DNA from: JAUILA01 sp050289805
Lineage (GTDB): Bacteria; Bacteroidota; Bacteroidia; Cytophagales; Cyclobacteriaceae
Length of the DNA: 64,000 nt
Reading direction: 5' to 3'
NCBI GenBank assembly: GCA_050289805.1
Contig: JBNKGL010000003.1
Span: forward strand, 248,001-312,000
The notes under the pieces were generated by a model. That model was given only the letters and a program-made list of their open reading frames with translations, made no database searches and was not told where the DNA came from. Shown here piece by piece: positions 17,670 through 26,854 of the stretch. The first letter of the stretch is position 1, and each line of letters begins with the position of its first letter. The position numbers and the translations under genes were made by a program.

Positions 17670-19010
17670 ATGAGGATAATAATTGCAGGTGCAGGTGACG
17701 TAGGCTTCCATTTAGCGAAGCTTCTATCTTACGAGGAACAGGATATCATTCTTATTGACCGTGATGCTGAGACATTGCGTCAGGCATCGTCAAGCATTGA
17801 CGTCGGCACTATAAAAGGAAATTCTACCTCATACCGTGTTCTGGAAGAAGCAGATGTAAAAAATGCGGATCTGCTTATCGCGGTAACATCATCGGAAGAA
17901 ACAAATCTTACAACTGCAATTATCGGAAAACACCTCGGCGCAAAGCGAACGATTGCCCGGATAGAAAACCTTGAATACCTGCTCGACAAGGAAAAGCTGG
18001 ATCTCAAAGAGCTTGGAATAGATGAGATTATTTCACCCGAATCCCTGGCTGCCAGGGAGATCAAGCGCCTGTTAAAAGAAGTGGCGCTCACAGATACGTT
18101 TGACTTTGATCAGGGCAAACTTTCACTTATTGGTGTTATTATCGACAATAATAGTCAACTCAATAACCAGTCTCTCATCGAACTTGCCAAGCTAAATCCA
18201 AAACAGAACTTCGTTACAGTAGCCATTCTGCGGGACAATAAAACAATCATTCCACATGGCGACAACAGATTTATCGAGGGTGATCACGCATATTTTATTG
18301 CAGAACCTGAAGGAGTAGATGCCGTATTGGAGCTTTCCGGGAAAGAAAAAAAGGAAATCAAAAACATTATGATCCTGGGCGGCAGTAAAGTTGGTTATCA
18401 TGCTGCGAAAAGACTTTCCCGTAAGTTTAATGTTAAGCTGATCGAAAGAGACAAAGAAAAATGTTTTGAACTTGCGGATCAGTTGCGCAATGTGATGGTT
18501 ATTAACGGTGACGGAAGGGATGTTGAATTGCTTGAGGAAGAAAGTATCAATGAAATGGACGCGTTCATCGCAGTAACAGGAAATTCAGAAACCAATATTA
18601 TCTCCTGCCTTGTGGCCAAAAATCACGGGGTTCAAAAAACTGTCTCACTTGTTGAAAATATTGATTACATACATCTGAGCCAGAATATTGGTGTAGATAC
18701 GATGATCAACAAGAAACTTATCGCAGCGAACTTTATTTTCAGGTATATTCGTCAGGGTGAAGTTATTTCCCTAACAAGTATTCATGGGGTGGATGCCGAA
18801 ATCCTGGAATTCATTGTAAAGGCTGGTTCGAAAATTACGCAGCGTGAAATAAAAAATTTACAATTCCCCAAAGGTGCCATCATCGGAGGAGTCGTACGAA
18901 ACGGGGAAGGACATACAACCATGGGTGATTTTCAATTCAGGCCGAAGGATCGCGCTGTCGTGCTTTGCCGGCCGGAATGTATTCACCAGGTTGAAGAGTT
19001 CTTTAAATAA
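17670..19010 (+). CDS. trkA: Trk system potassium uptake protein TrkA
   Basis: A 446-residue peripheral membrane protein with two tandem RCK modules. The first Rossmann fold starts with IIIAGAGDVGFHLAKLL at residue 3, and the second with IMILGGSKVGYHAAKRL near residue 231. Each is followed by an RCK_C domain. It binds NAD(H) and gates the TrkH potassium channel. The stop codon overlaps the trkH start (TAATG), giving a two-gene potassium uptake operon. It begins 12 nt after gldH, so read-through from that operon is likely. Confidence 0.94.
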   Translation: MRIIIAGAGDVGFHLAKLLSYEEQDIILIDRDAETLRQASSSIDVGTIKGNSTSYRVLEEADVKNADLLIAVTSSEETNLTTAIIGKHLGAKRTIARIENLEYLLDKEKLDLKELGIDEIISPESLAAREIKRLLKEVALTDTFDFDQGKLSLIGVIIDNNSQLNNQSLIELAKLNPKQNFVTVAILRDNKTIIPHGDNRFIEGDHAYFIAEPEGVDAVLELSGKEKKEIKNIMILGGSKVGYHAAKRLSRKFNVKLIERDKEKCFELADQLRNVMVINGDGRDVELLEEESINEMDAFIAVTGNSETNIISCLVAKNHGVQKTVSLVENIDYIHLSQNIGVDTMINKKLIAANFIFRYIRQGEVISLTSIHGVDAEILEFIVKAGSKITQREIKNLQFPKGAIIGGVVRNGEGHTTMGDFQFRPKDRAVVLCRPECIHQVEEFFK

Positions 19011-20476
19011 TGCCATTCAACATGAGGTTTAACTTCCGACTCATTCTCAATCTCCTTGGTCTCCTGGTATTGCTGAATGGACTGTTTATGTTTCTCTGCC
19101 TGCCCTTTTCCATATACTATGGAGAAAATATATTTCACATCATTATTGCAGGGGGAATAACATTGCTCGCAGGAGCACTTACATGGTTTCTCACTCTCAG
19201 GGGACTGAATACTGAACTAAAAAAGAAGGACGGATATCTCGTTGTGACCCTTGGGTGGCTCACCATGTCAATCTTCGGGACCCTCCCATTTATTGTTTCC
19301 GGTACAATCCCCAGTTTTACCGATGCCTTTTTTGAGACTATGTCGGGCTTCACTACAACGGGCGCCTCTATTTTAACAGATATTGAAGCCGCTCCAAAAG
19401 GGATATTATTCTGGCGCAGTCTTACCCAGTGGATTGGCGGAATGGGAATTATCGTTTTAGCTGTTGCAATTCTTCCGATACTTGGAATCGGTGGTATGCA
19501 GCTTTTTGTCGCCGAAGCACCCGGAATCACTCCGGATAAAATGAAGCCCAGGATCAAGGAAACGGCAAAAAGACTCTGGATCATTTACCTCGGACTAACA
19601 TTGCTGGAGATGGTTTTACTGATGTTTGGCGGCATGTCGTTTTATGATGCAATCAATCATTCGCTTACCACCATGGCAACAGGCGGATTTTCTACCAGAA
19701 ACGCCAGCGTTGCTTATTATGATTCAGCCTATATTCAATATGTGATCATATTTTTCATGTTTCTCGCGGGTACGAATTTTACGATCACATACTGGGGTTT
19801 GAAAGGAAAGTTCAAGAAAGCTTTTGAAAATGAAGAATTCCGAAACTATGTGTATATAACACTCGGTGTATCCTTCATCGTATCATTTTTTGTATTCAGT
19901 TCTGATTGGCAGGGATTTGAACGTTCATTTCGTGATGCCCTGTTCCAGGTGGTTTCTGTAATTACCACTACCGGATATGTGACTGCAGATTATACCGCGT
20001 GGACTCCCTTTATTACCTCAATATTTTTCCTCCTGATGTTCTGCGGAGGCTCAGCGGGTTCCACTGCAGGAGGAATTAAGGTTGTACGCCATACGCTACT
20101 GTTCAAAAATAGTTTTCTTGAGATGAAAAGACAGCTTCATCCATCAGCGGTGATACCAGTGCGCCTTAATAATATCGCAGTAAGCCGCGAGATCACTTAT
20201 AACGTACTGGCTTTCATAATGATTTACCTGCTGGTATACGGTGTAGGTGTATTCCTTATGTCGTTTACCGGAATTGAGCTGGATTCAGCTCTTGGCGCAG
20301 TGGCTACCTGCCTTGGTAACATTGGCCCTGGACTGGGAGAAGTCGGACCAGTAGACAATTTTTCCCAGATTACTCCATTTGGAAAATGGATATTATCGAT
20401 ACTCATGTTGTTGGGCCGCCTTGAGTTATTCACTGTGCTAATGCTCTTTAACATGAATTACTGGAAACGATATTAA
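19010..20476 (+). CDS. trkH: Trk potassium transporter membrane subunit TrkH
   Basis: A 488-residue polytopic protein with four pore-loop repeats. Visible selectivity-filter-like segments are TTTGAS near residue 118, MATGGFS, TTTGYVT and CLGNIGPGLG. The segment WIGGMGIIVLAVAILP is typical for TrkH/TrkG. It forms the potassium channel regulated by TrkA. The ATG at 19010 overlaps the trkA stop; a second ATG 12 nt later is also possible. Confidence 0.94.
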   Translation: MPFNMRFNFRLILNLLGLLVLLNGLFMFLCLPFSIYYGENIFHIIIAGGITLLAGALTWFLTLRGLNTELKKKDGYLVVTLGWLTMSIFGTLPFIVSGTIPSFTDAFFETMSGFTTTGASILTDIEAAPKGILFWRSLTQWIGGMGIIVLAVAILPILGIGGMQLFVAEAPGITPDKMKPRIKETAKRLWIIYLGLTLLEMVLLMFGGMSFYDAINHSLTTMATGGFSTRNASVAYYDSAYIQYVIIFFMFLAGTNFTITYWGLKGKFKKAFENEEFRNYVYITLGVSFIVSFFVFSSDWQGFERSFRDALFQVVSVITTTGYVTADYTAWTPFITSIFFLLMFCGGSAGSTAGGIKVVRHTLLFKNSFLEMKRQLHPSAVIPVRLNNIAVSREITYNVLAFIMIYLLVYGVGVFLMSFTGIELDSALGAVATCLGNIGPGLGEVGPVDNFSQITPFGKWILSILMLLGRLELFTVLMLFNMNYWKRY

Positions 20477-20482
20477 AAAAAA

Positions 20483-20513
20483 CAGCCATTCGTTACCGAA
20501 TGGCTGCCTTTTT
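20483..20513. terminator. Bidirectional intrinsic terminator between trkH and secDF
   Basis: A 10-bp perfect stem, CAGCCATTCG/CGAATGGCTG, with loop TTAC, is preceded by eight A and followed by CCTTTTT. It serves the convergent trkH and secDF genes. Confidence 0.9.
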
Positions 20514-20529
20514 ATAATTACTCCGATTC

Positions 20530-23500
20530 TCAGGCTTTCTTTCCTTTGTGATCCTTTTGAAGGTCAATCACAACAGGTGAAGCAATGAATACGGACGAAT
20601 ATGTACCTACCAGAATCCCCACAAGCAAGGCGAATGAAAAGCCCCGAAGTACTTCTCCGCCAAATATAAACAGGATCAGTACAACGATCATCGTTGTAAA
20701 TGAAGTGATCAACGTACGGTTAAGTGTGCTATTGATCGCAGCATTGAAGATCTTAACATTATCTGTACTTGTCCCCAGTCCGAGGAATTCACGAATACGG
20801 TCAAAAACAATTACAGTATCGTTAATGGAGTAACCAATTACCGTAAGCAATGCAGCTACAAATACCTGGTCAATCTCAAATTTAATTCCGAACAAACCGG
20901 CTATCGCAAATGCTGCAAATACAAATGCGGTGTCATGTAATAAGGCAACAATCGCACCTGTACTAAACTGCCATTTCCGGAAACGGATCAGAATATAGAG
21001 GAAAATAACAATGATTGAAACAATCCCCGCTTCCCACGATGCCGTAACGATATCATCTGCAATGGTAGCGCCGACTTTTGCTGAACCTGAAATTGTAAAA
21101 TGCTGGTCGTCGATTGTCGCTGCATCTGCTACATATTCCAGCCCCGTATAGGATTCAATTCCACTAACGAGTGCATTTTTTACTTCATCATCCGCAGCAT
21201 CGCTTTCATCATCTACTTTATAGGAAGTGGTCACCTTAACGATATTATTACCGCCATAGTTTTTAACTTCGGTACCACTGCCTTCAAAAGACTCTCCGAG
21301 TGCAAGCTTCAGATCTGTCGCAACCACAGGATCACTGAAGTTCACAACATAGGATCTGCCTCCCTTGAAATCCACACCCAGGTTAAGACCCTGGAAAGTA
21401 GCCAGGCCGATTCCAATCACGATAATGATTGCAGAGAAAACATATGCCTTTTTACGCTTCGACATAAAATCAAAATCCAATTCGCTGAACAAATTCTTCG
21501 AGAATGGAGTATTGAAGGACACATGACTCTCGTCTCCCTTTCGTGTCATCCATTCGATAATCACACGGGTTATATAAACCGCTGAGAAGAATGAACAGAA
21601 AATACCGATCATCAGCGTAATGGCAAATCCCTTTATAGGTCCCTGTCCAAGAATATAGAGGATGGCCGCAGTTAAAAGCGTGGTCAGGTTTGCATCCACA
21701 ATGGAACTGAACGCCTTCTGGTAACCCATCGTAATTGCTTCGCGAAGCCGTACACCATGCCGTAACTCTTCCCGAATCCGTTCAAATATAAGCACGTTCG
21801 CATCGATCGACATACCGATTGTTAAAACGATACCGGCGATTCCAGGCAGCGTAAGCGCTGCGTTGAATTGAGCAAGAATACCCAGGATAAAAAATATGTT
21901 GAATACCAGCGCGATATTGGCTACAAATCCACCTTTAGAATAGTAGGCAATCATGAATAATACCACGATACCCAATCCACTAATGATGGAAATAATACCC
22001 TGACGTTGCGCTATCTTGCCAAGTGTTGGTCCTACAATAGCTTCTTCGACAATACGCGTAGGTGCGGGAAGGGATCCAGCCTTGAGAATATTTGAAAGGT
22101 CTTTGGCTTCCTCAACCGTAAAATTACCGGAGATGCGTGAGCTTCCATTAGGTATAGGCTCTTCCACATATGGTGCCGAATATACATTATTGTCCAGTAC
22201 AATGGCGATACGGTCAGACAACGATGTCGCGGTGGCCTTGGCTGCCGCTTTCTCTGTCATATTTCTCCATCCCTTGGTTCCTACAGCATTCATCTGCATT
22301 GAAACGACTGCACGACCCCTCTCGTCTATATCCTGTCTTGCATCGGTAATTACTTCTCCTGTCAACTGTGCTTTTCCTCCACGGCCTACACGCACGAAAT
22401 AAAGAGTCAGATATTCAGTTCCGGTTTCTTCATCGATGTTAGGCTTAACTTCCCACAGCGGTTTGACATTCCTCGGAAGCATCGATTTAACTTCATCCTT
22501 CCGAAGGATTTCTCCAATTACCGCGGTATCCTTCACTTCATAGATCAGCTCATTTTGAGATCTTAACAATGAAAACAAAGGCGATACTTCCGTATTCGTC
22601 AATGAATCCAAGCCGTCAGTGGCAAGTGAATCGGATGCAGATGCCGAAAGAGAATCTCCATCATCAGCTGATAACAGATCACTTAGGTCGGCCTGACTAT
22701 TGTCATCCTGCACCTGTGTAAGATTGGACTCGAGGTCTCCGCCAAGAGTCTTTTCATTTTTCATTTCCTCAACAAGCATTTCATTGATGGAAATCAGTGA
22801 AGAAAGATATTCATCTGGATTGGCAACTTCCCAAAATTCCAGTTTCGCCACACCCTGCAGCAGCTTTCGGATACGCTCGGGATTTTCTGCACCCGGTATT
22901 TCGATCTGAATACGCCCGGTACCCTGTAAACGCTGAATGTTAGGTTGGGATGTTCCAAACTGGTCAATACGTGTACGTAAAATGATGAATGAACGATCAA
23001 TTGCATCTTCTATCTCACGATCAATCACTTCCATAACCTGATCGTTCGACATATCTACGCTAAACCGCTCCCGGTTTGCTGCCGTCACGAATAACGGAGC
23101 AAGACGACCATCATCCGAAGTCTCTTCATACGCTGTTCTGAAGAGCGCCGAAAACCTTTCCTGGCTGTCCTTCTGGCGTTCGCGGGCTAACCGAATCGAT
23201 TCAATAAATTGGGGGTCTGTGTTATTTCCACTCAGCCCTTTGATAATATCAACCGGGGAAACTTCAAGTGTTACATGCATACCTCCCTGAAGGTCAAGAC
23301 CAAGACTTAGTTCATTGTCTTTTACTTCCTTGTAGGTAAACTCCGCTCCAAAAAGATTGTAAACAGGCATATTCCAGATAGAATCCAGGTAAGCCTGCTT
23401 TTTGGAAAGGTTGATAACATCATTTTGTTCGGTTGCATAGGATATAGCATCCTGTTGTATGTTTCTCGAAACAAATGTGAACGAGAGATAGTAAACACAT

Positions 23501-23550
23501 AGCGCGGTTATTACCAGCGTCAGAATGATTACTGCACCTTTATTACGCAT
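20530..23550 (-). CDS. secDF: Fused protein translocase subunit SecDF
   Basis: A 1006-residue SecD-SecF fusion, the usual form in Bacteroidota. SecD spans about 1-640, with the LGLDLQGGMHVTLEV motif, a large periplasmic domain and a six-helix membrane core including GIVLTIGMSIDANVLIFERIREE. SecF follows from about 690 (LGVDFKGG, later GYSINDTVIVFDRIRE). It uses the proton gradient to pull preproteins through SecYEG. A Ser/Asp-rich stretch at about 275-320 sits in the periplasmic part of SecD and looks like a flexible linker. No neighbouring sec gene is present. Confidence 0.95.
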   Translation of the reverse strand: MRNKGAVIILTLVITALCVYYLSFTFVSRNIQQDAISYATEQNDVINLSKKQAYLDSIWNMPVYNLFGAEFTYKEVKDNELSLGLDLQGGMHVTLEVSPVDIIKGLSGNNTDPQFIESIRLARERQKDSQERFSALFRTAYEETSDDGRLAPLFVTAANRERFSVDMSNDQVMEVIDREIEDAIDRSFIILRTRIDQFGTSQPNIQRLQGTGRIQIEIPGAENPERIRKLLQGVAKLEFWEVANPDEYLSSLISINEMLVEEMKNEKTLGGDLESNLTQVQDDNSQADLSDLLSADDGDSLSASASDSLATDGLDSLTNTEVSPLFSLLRSQNELIYEVKDTAVIGEILRKDEVKSMLPRNVKPLWEVKPNIDEETGTEYLTLYFVRVGRGGKAQLTGEVITDARQDIDERGRAVVSMQMNAVGTKGWRNMTEKAAAKATATSLSDRIAIVLDNNVYSAPYVEEPIPNGSSRISGNFTVEEAKDLSNILKAGSLPAPTRIVEEAIVGPTLGKIAQRQGIISIISGLGIVVLFMIAYYSKGGFVANIALVFNIFFILGILAQFNAALTLPGIAGIVLTIGMSIDANVLIFERIREELRHGVRLREAITMGYQKAFSSIVDANLTTLLTAAILYILGQGPIKGFAITLMIGIFCSFFSAVYITRVIIEWMTRKGDESHVSFNTPFSKNLFSELDFDFMSKRKKAYVFSAIIIVIGIGLATFQGLNLGVDFKGGRSYVVNFSDPVVATDLKLALGESFEGSGTEVKNYGGNNIVKVTTSYKVDDESDAADDEVKNALVSGIESYTGLEYVADAATIDDQHFTISGSAKVGATIADDIVTASWEAGIVSIIVIFLYILIRFRKWQFSTGAIVALLHDTAFVFAAFAIAGLFGIKFEIDQVFVAALLTVIGYSINDTVIVFDRIREFLGLGTSTDNVKIFNAAINSTLNRTLITSFTTMIVVLILFIFGGEVLRGFSFALLVGILVGTYSSVFIASPVVIDLQKDHKGKKA

Positions 23551-23598
23551 TTTGATTTATGATTAAGTATGAAAAAACTAATGTATATAAGATCTTTT

Positions 23599-23635
23599 AC
23601 GGATCATAAAATCCGTATTAACGGTTAAAGCCGTT
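23599..23635. repeat. Two short inverted repeats in the secDF leader
   Basis: ACGGAT/ATCCGT (23599-23604 and 23611-23616) and AACGG/CCGTT (23620-23624 and 23631-23635) could each form a small hairpin in RNA read on the minus strand, between the small membrane protein gene and secDF. Neither has a U-tract, so they are not clear terminators. An attenuating or processing role would be a guess. Confidence 0.3.
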
Positions 23636-23639
23636 GAGG

Positions 23640-23999
23640 TTATGGAGCGTTTGGCGATATTATCTGCCGGAAAAGAGTTCTGAAAAAGGTATTGAAATCT
23701 GCTGTTTCAGGACGCAGACTGGAAAAATCCACCGAGTCATTCAATAAAATTTCAATAACTGAAAAATCGGTCGGAGTGATGTTCAGTTGAGCAACCGTTG
23801 ATAACAAATCATTGGAAGATGAGATCTTGATCTCTTTTTCCTGGTCGTCGGCAGATTTCTTCGCGACAGCAACCTTTTCCTGAACGGAACTTAATGAATA
23901 ATAGAAGCTCTGGGAAAACAGAATGGTAAGTGCCGCAACAAGACCTATTACGACCCCTGCGTTAAATTTCCATGGTTCTATTTCTGAATGCTTATCCAT
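23640..23999 (-). CDS. Small single-pass membrane protein of unknown function
   Basis: A 119-residue protein with one transmembrane segment at about residues 13-33 and a C-terminal extracytoplasmic part that starts with a heptad-like Lys/Asp/Glu stretch (residues 36-58), possibly a short coiled coil. No domain is recognised. It has the best-matching minus-strand promoter of the region and lies 89 nt upstream of secDF in the same direction, so it may share a transcript with secDF. Involvement in secretion is a guess from position alone. Confidence 0.65.
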   Translation of the reverse strand: MDKHSEIEPWKFNAGVVIGLVAALTILFSQSFYYSLSSVQEKVAVAKKSADDQEKEIKISSSNDLLSTVAQLNITPTDFSVIEILLNDSVDFSSLRPETADFNTFFRTLFRQIISPNAP

Positions 24000-24008
24000 T
24001 TTGGGCTA

Positions 24009-24038
24009 CAAATGTAGTTATTATCACCAATAAATCAA
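24009..24038 (-). promoter_or_regulatory. Consensus Bacteroidota promoter for the gene at 23640-23999
   Basis: On the minus strand TTG (24036-24038), a spacer of exactly 19 nt and TACATTTG (24009-24016) give a perfect match to the TTG-N19-TAnnTTTG consensus. Transcription would start near 24002, only about 3 nt before the ATG at 23999, so the mRNA would be leaderless or nearly so. Confidence 0.75.
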
Positions 24039-24223
24039 GCAACACGCACTTATTACATTGGTTCCTGGGCGGCGAAGGTTGCATTTAAGTAAAAAATAAA
24101 TGACCTTTATCTCTCAAATCGACATTACTATGATTTTTGATTCGGTCCAGAAATAATATCCTCTGACACATCAACGCTCTGCTGATTGATGTATTTACAA
24201 TTTCTACGCTTTACCGAATCAGT

Positions 24224-25627
24224 ATGTCTTCCATCAAACCACGCTTCCGTATTATACAATCCCTTATCACAGCGCTGAAGGGCAAAGAAATTGATTTCAC
24301 CACAGGCAGTATCAATCGGGCGATCTTCATGCTTTCAATCCCAATGATCCTGGAAATGATGATGGAATCCCTTTTCGCCGTTGTTGATATATATTTTGTG
24401 GGAAAAATTGGCGTCAATGCCATCGCAACCGTCGCACTCACCGAGTCGGTGATCATGATTATTTATTCTATTGCTATGGGCCTCAGCATGGCGGCCACAG
24501 CATTGGTCGCGAGAAGAGTTGGTGAAAAAGATTTTGGCGGCGCAGGCCGTTCCGCTGAACAGGCAATCCTGTTGGCTGTAATAGTATCAATGGCATTTAG
24601 TCTTGGGGGGATTTTATTTCCAAAAGAAATTCTTACTGCCATGGGAGGAGAAGCTGACCTGGTAGAAGAAGGATATCGCTATACAATGATCATGTTCGGG
24701 GGAAATATGACCATCATGCTGATTTTCCTGATCAATGCAATCTTCAGAGGAGCAGGCGACGCTGCAATTGCCATGCGCGTACTAATTTTCTCGAATGTAA
24801 TCAATATGGTCCTGGACCCGGTATTGATCTTTGGGCTTGGTCCATTTCCTGAACTTGGACTTGAAGGTGCTGCCATTGCTACCACTACCGGCCGCGGACT
24901 GGGCGTACTTTACCAGATCTATATCCTTACAGGAAAGGAAAGTAAGGTGATGATCCGCTTCAGGGAAATTAAATTCATAAGATCAATAGTACGAAGCCTT
25001 ATAAAAATTTCACTTGGTGGTATCGGCCAATTTATGATCGGAACAATATCATGGATCCTCATGGTACGGATCAGTGCTATTTTTGGTCCTGATGTACTGG
25101 CCGGTTATGCCATCGCATTTCGCATCATTGTCTTTACAATTTTACCATCATGGGGGCTAAGCAATGCGGCAGCTACCCTGGTCGGGCAAAATTTGGGTGC
25201 GGGATTTCCGGACAGGGCAGAAAAATCCGTCTGGCGATGCGCTCATTTCAACATGATATTTCTGGCTGTAGTATCCGTCATATTTTTCTGGAATGCCGAA
25301 TTTTTTGTCAGCCTTTTTTCCAAAGAATCGGAAGTACTTAAATACGGGGCAATGGGATTAAGATATATATGTACCGGGTATATCTTTTTTGCCTATGGAA
25401 TGGTTATCGGGCAGGCCTTTAATGGTGCGGGTGATACGAAGACCCCTACGATTATGAATATAATTTGTTACTGGATCCTGGAGCTTCCGCTTGCCTATGT
25501 ACTTGGAGTTCAGTTCGAGATGGGTCCTGCAGGGATATATCTTGCCATAGCAATCTCGGTAGCTGTCCTGGCAGTGATGAGCATCATTGTTTTCCAAAGA
25601 GGTAAATGGAAGACCTTCCAGGTTTAA
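24224..25627 (+). CDS. MATE family efflux transporter
   Basis: A 467-residue, twelve-helix exporter of the MatE family, with two halves each starting with a MatE-like repeat (MLSIPMILEMMMESLFAVVD near residue 36, and ISLGGIGQFMIGTISW near residue 263). Segments such as NAIFRGAGDAAIAM and FNGAGDTKTPT are typical of the NorM/DinF group. It would export cationic drugs or metabolites in exchange for Na+ or H+. The substrate is not predictable. Its stop codon overlaps the stop of the convergent udk by 4 nt. The 224 nt in front hold the minus-strand promoter above, and no clear plus-strand promoter was seen. Confidence 0.9.
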   Translation: MSSIKPRFRIIQSLITALKGKEIDFTTGSINRAIFMLSIPMILEMMMESLFAVVDIYFVGKIGVNAIATVALTESVIMIIYSIAMGLSMAATALVARRVGEKDFGGAGRSAEQAILLAVIVSMAFSLGGILFPKEILTAMGGEADLVEEGYRYTMIMFGGNMTIMLIFLINAIFRGAGDAAIAMRVLIFSNVINMVLDPVLIFGLGPFPELGLEGAAIATTTGRGLGVLYQIYILTGKESKVMIRFREIKFIRSIVRSLIKISLGGIGQFMIGTISWILMVRISAIFGPDVLAGYAIAFRIIVFTILPSWGLSNAAATLVGQNLGAGFPDRAEKSVWRCAHFNMIFLAVVSVIFFWNAEFFVSLFSKESEVLKYGAMGLRYICTGYIFFAYGMVIGQAFNGAGDTKTPTIMNIICYWILELPLAYVLGVQFEMGPAGIYLAIAISVAVLAVMSIIVFQRGKWKTFQV

Positions 25628-26247
25628 GAACGCCGTTCTGCCAGTTTTGATGACAGAAAACCACGAAGGACTGTAAGGGCATTTTTATAATGAAAATTGT
25701 TGGGGATGATCAGATCGGCTTCATGCCTTGTCGGACGAAGGTATCGCTCATATGCGGGCATTACGTGTTTTTCAAACCTGTAAAGCACGTCGTCCAGGTC
25801 ATAGCCACGCTCCTCTTTATCCCGAATGATCCGCCGCTTTAATGCTACATGACTTTCAGTATCTACAAATAGCTTAAGGTCCAGCAATTCCTTGATCTCT
25901 TCAAAATAAAGAACAAATAATCCCTCAATCACAACAATCGGAGCAGGCTGAAATGTGAGAACCTTTGGGACCACAAGTGGATTATTGAACGTGTATTCCT
26001 CCTTTTCCACAACTTCGCCCTTTTTGATGCGAAGGACATCCTGGAAAAATGATTCCCTGTCGATAGATTCAGGGCGGTCAAAGTTGATTACCCCGGATTC
26101 ATCTTTCTGCTGAAGATCTCTTGGAATATAGTAATTATCCTGACTGATAAGACAGATTTCATCTTCAAACTCTGTCATTAATTCCGACAGAAATGTAGTC
26201 TTGCCTGAAGCACTGCCTCCTGTTATACCGATCAGATAGGGTTTCAT
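25624..26247 (-). CDS. udk: Uridine kinase
   Basis: A 207-residue P-loop kinase. Walker A is GITGGSASGKTTF at residues 8-20, followed by LISQDNYYIPRD and NFDRPESID, all typical of uridine-cytidine kinases, and the segment IVVIEGLFVLYFEEI. It phosphorylates uridine (and usually cytidine) in pyrimidine salvage. It is the last gene of the operon DHH-FKBP-FKBP-rdgB-udk, 2 nt after rdgB. Length agrees with E. coli Udk (213). Confidence 0.9.
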   Translation of the reverse strand: MKPYLIGITGGSASGKTTFLSELMTEFEDEICLISQDNYYIPRDLQQKDESGVINFDRPESIDRESFFQDVLRIKKGEVVEKEEYTFNNPLVVPKVLTFQPAPIVVIEGLFVLYFEEIKELLDLKLFVDTESHVALKRRIIRDKEERGYDLDDVLYRFEKHVMPAYERYLRPTRHEADLIIPNNFHYKNALTVLRGFLSSKLAERRS

Positions 26248-26249
26248 AA

Positions 26250-26846
26250 TCAGGAAGAAATTAAGTTATTTTCCTGACTTTTTAAATATTCAATCAGTTT
26301 TCTCACAGCTTCCCCGCGATGACTTATGGCATTCTTTTCTGCTGCTGTCATTTCGGCAAAAGTTTTTTCATTCCCAAGGGGCAAAAAAACAGGGTCATAT
26401 CCAAAGCCTGCCTGCCCGCTTAGAGATTCTGTAATTGAACCTCTCACCGTGCCTTCAAACTGGCGAATCATGCCGGGAACGATCAGCGTAATGATTGTAC
26501 GAAAACGGGCTTCCCGGTCTTCCTTACCATGCAGTTCTTCAAGAAGTTTTGAAATATTTGCTGCGCTGTCAGATTGCTCACCTGCATATCGCGCTGAATA
26601 CACGCCGGGACGCCCATTCAGCGCCTTAACCTCCAGTCCGGTATCATCTGAAATACATGGTATCCCGAACTTTTTAAAAACATATTCAGCTTTTTGAAGA
26701 GAATTGCCTTCAAGCGTATCCTGTTCTTCCGGCAATTCCTCCTTACAGCCAATCTCATTCAACGTGAGTAAACGAAAAGAAGGAGGCAGCAATGTTGCCA
26801 CCTCCTTCACTTTATGTTTGTTATTTGTTGCGAAACAAATATCCAT
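26250..26846 (-). CDS. rdgB: XTP/dITP pyrophosphatase, RdgB/HAM1 family
   Basis: A 198-residue housecleaning nucleotidase that removes ITP, dITP and XTP. The N-terminal ICFATNNKHKVKEV, the central ISDDTGLEVKALNGRPGVYSARYAG, and the C-terminal GFGYDPVFLP with SHRGEAVRKL are the conserved blocks of the family. It lies 8 nt after the FKBP gene and 2 nt before udk, giving a small nucleotide-metabolism tail to the operon. Confidence 0.93.
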   Translation of the reverse strand: MDICFATNNKHKVKEVATLLPPSFRLLTLNEIGCKEELPEEQDTLEGNSLQKAEYVFKKFGIPCISDDTGLEVKALNGRPGVYSARYAGEQSDSAANISKLLEELHGKEDREARFRTIITLIVPGMIRQFEGTVRGSITESLSGQAGFGYDPVFLPLGNEKTFAEMTAAEKNAISHRGEAVRKLIEYLKSQENNLISS

Positions 26847-26854
26847 TTCAGGAC

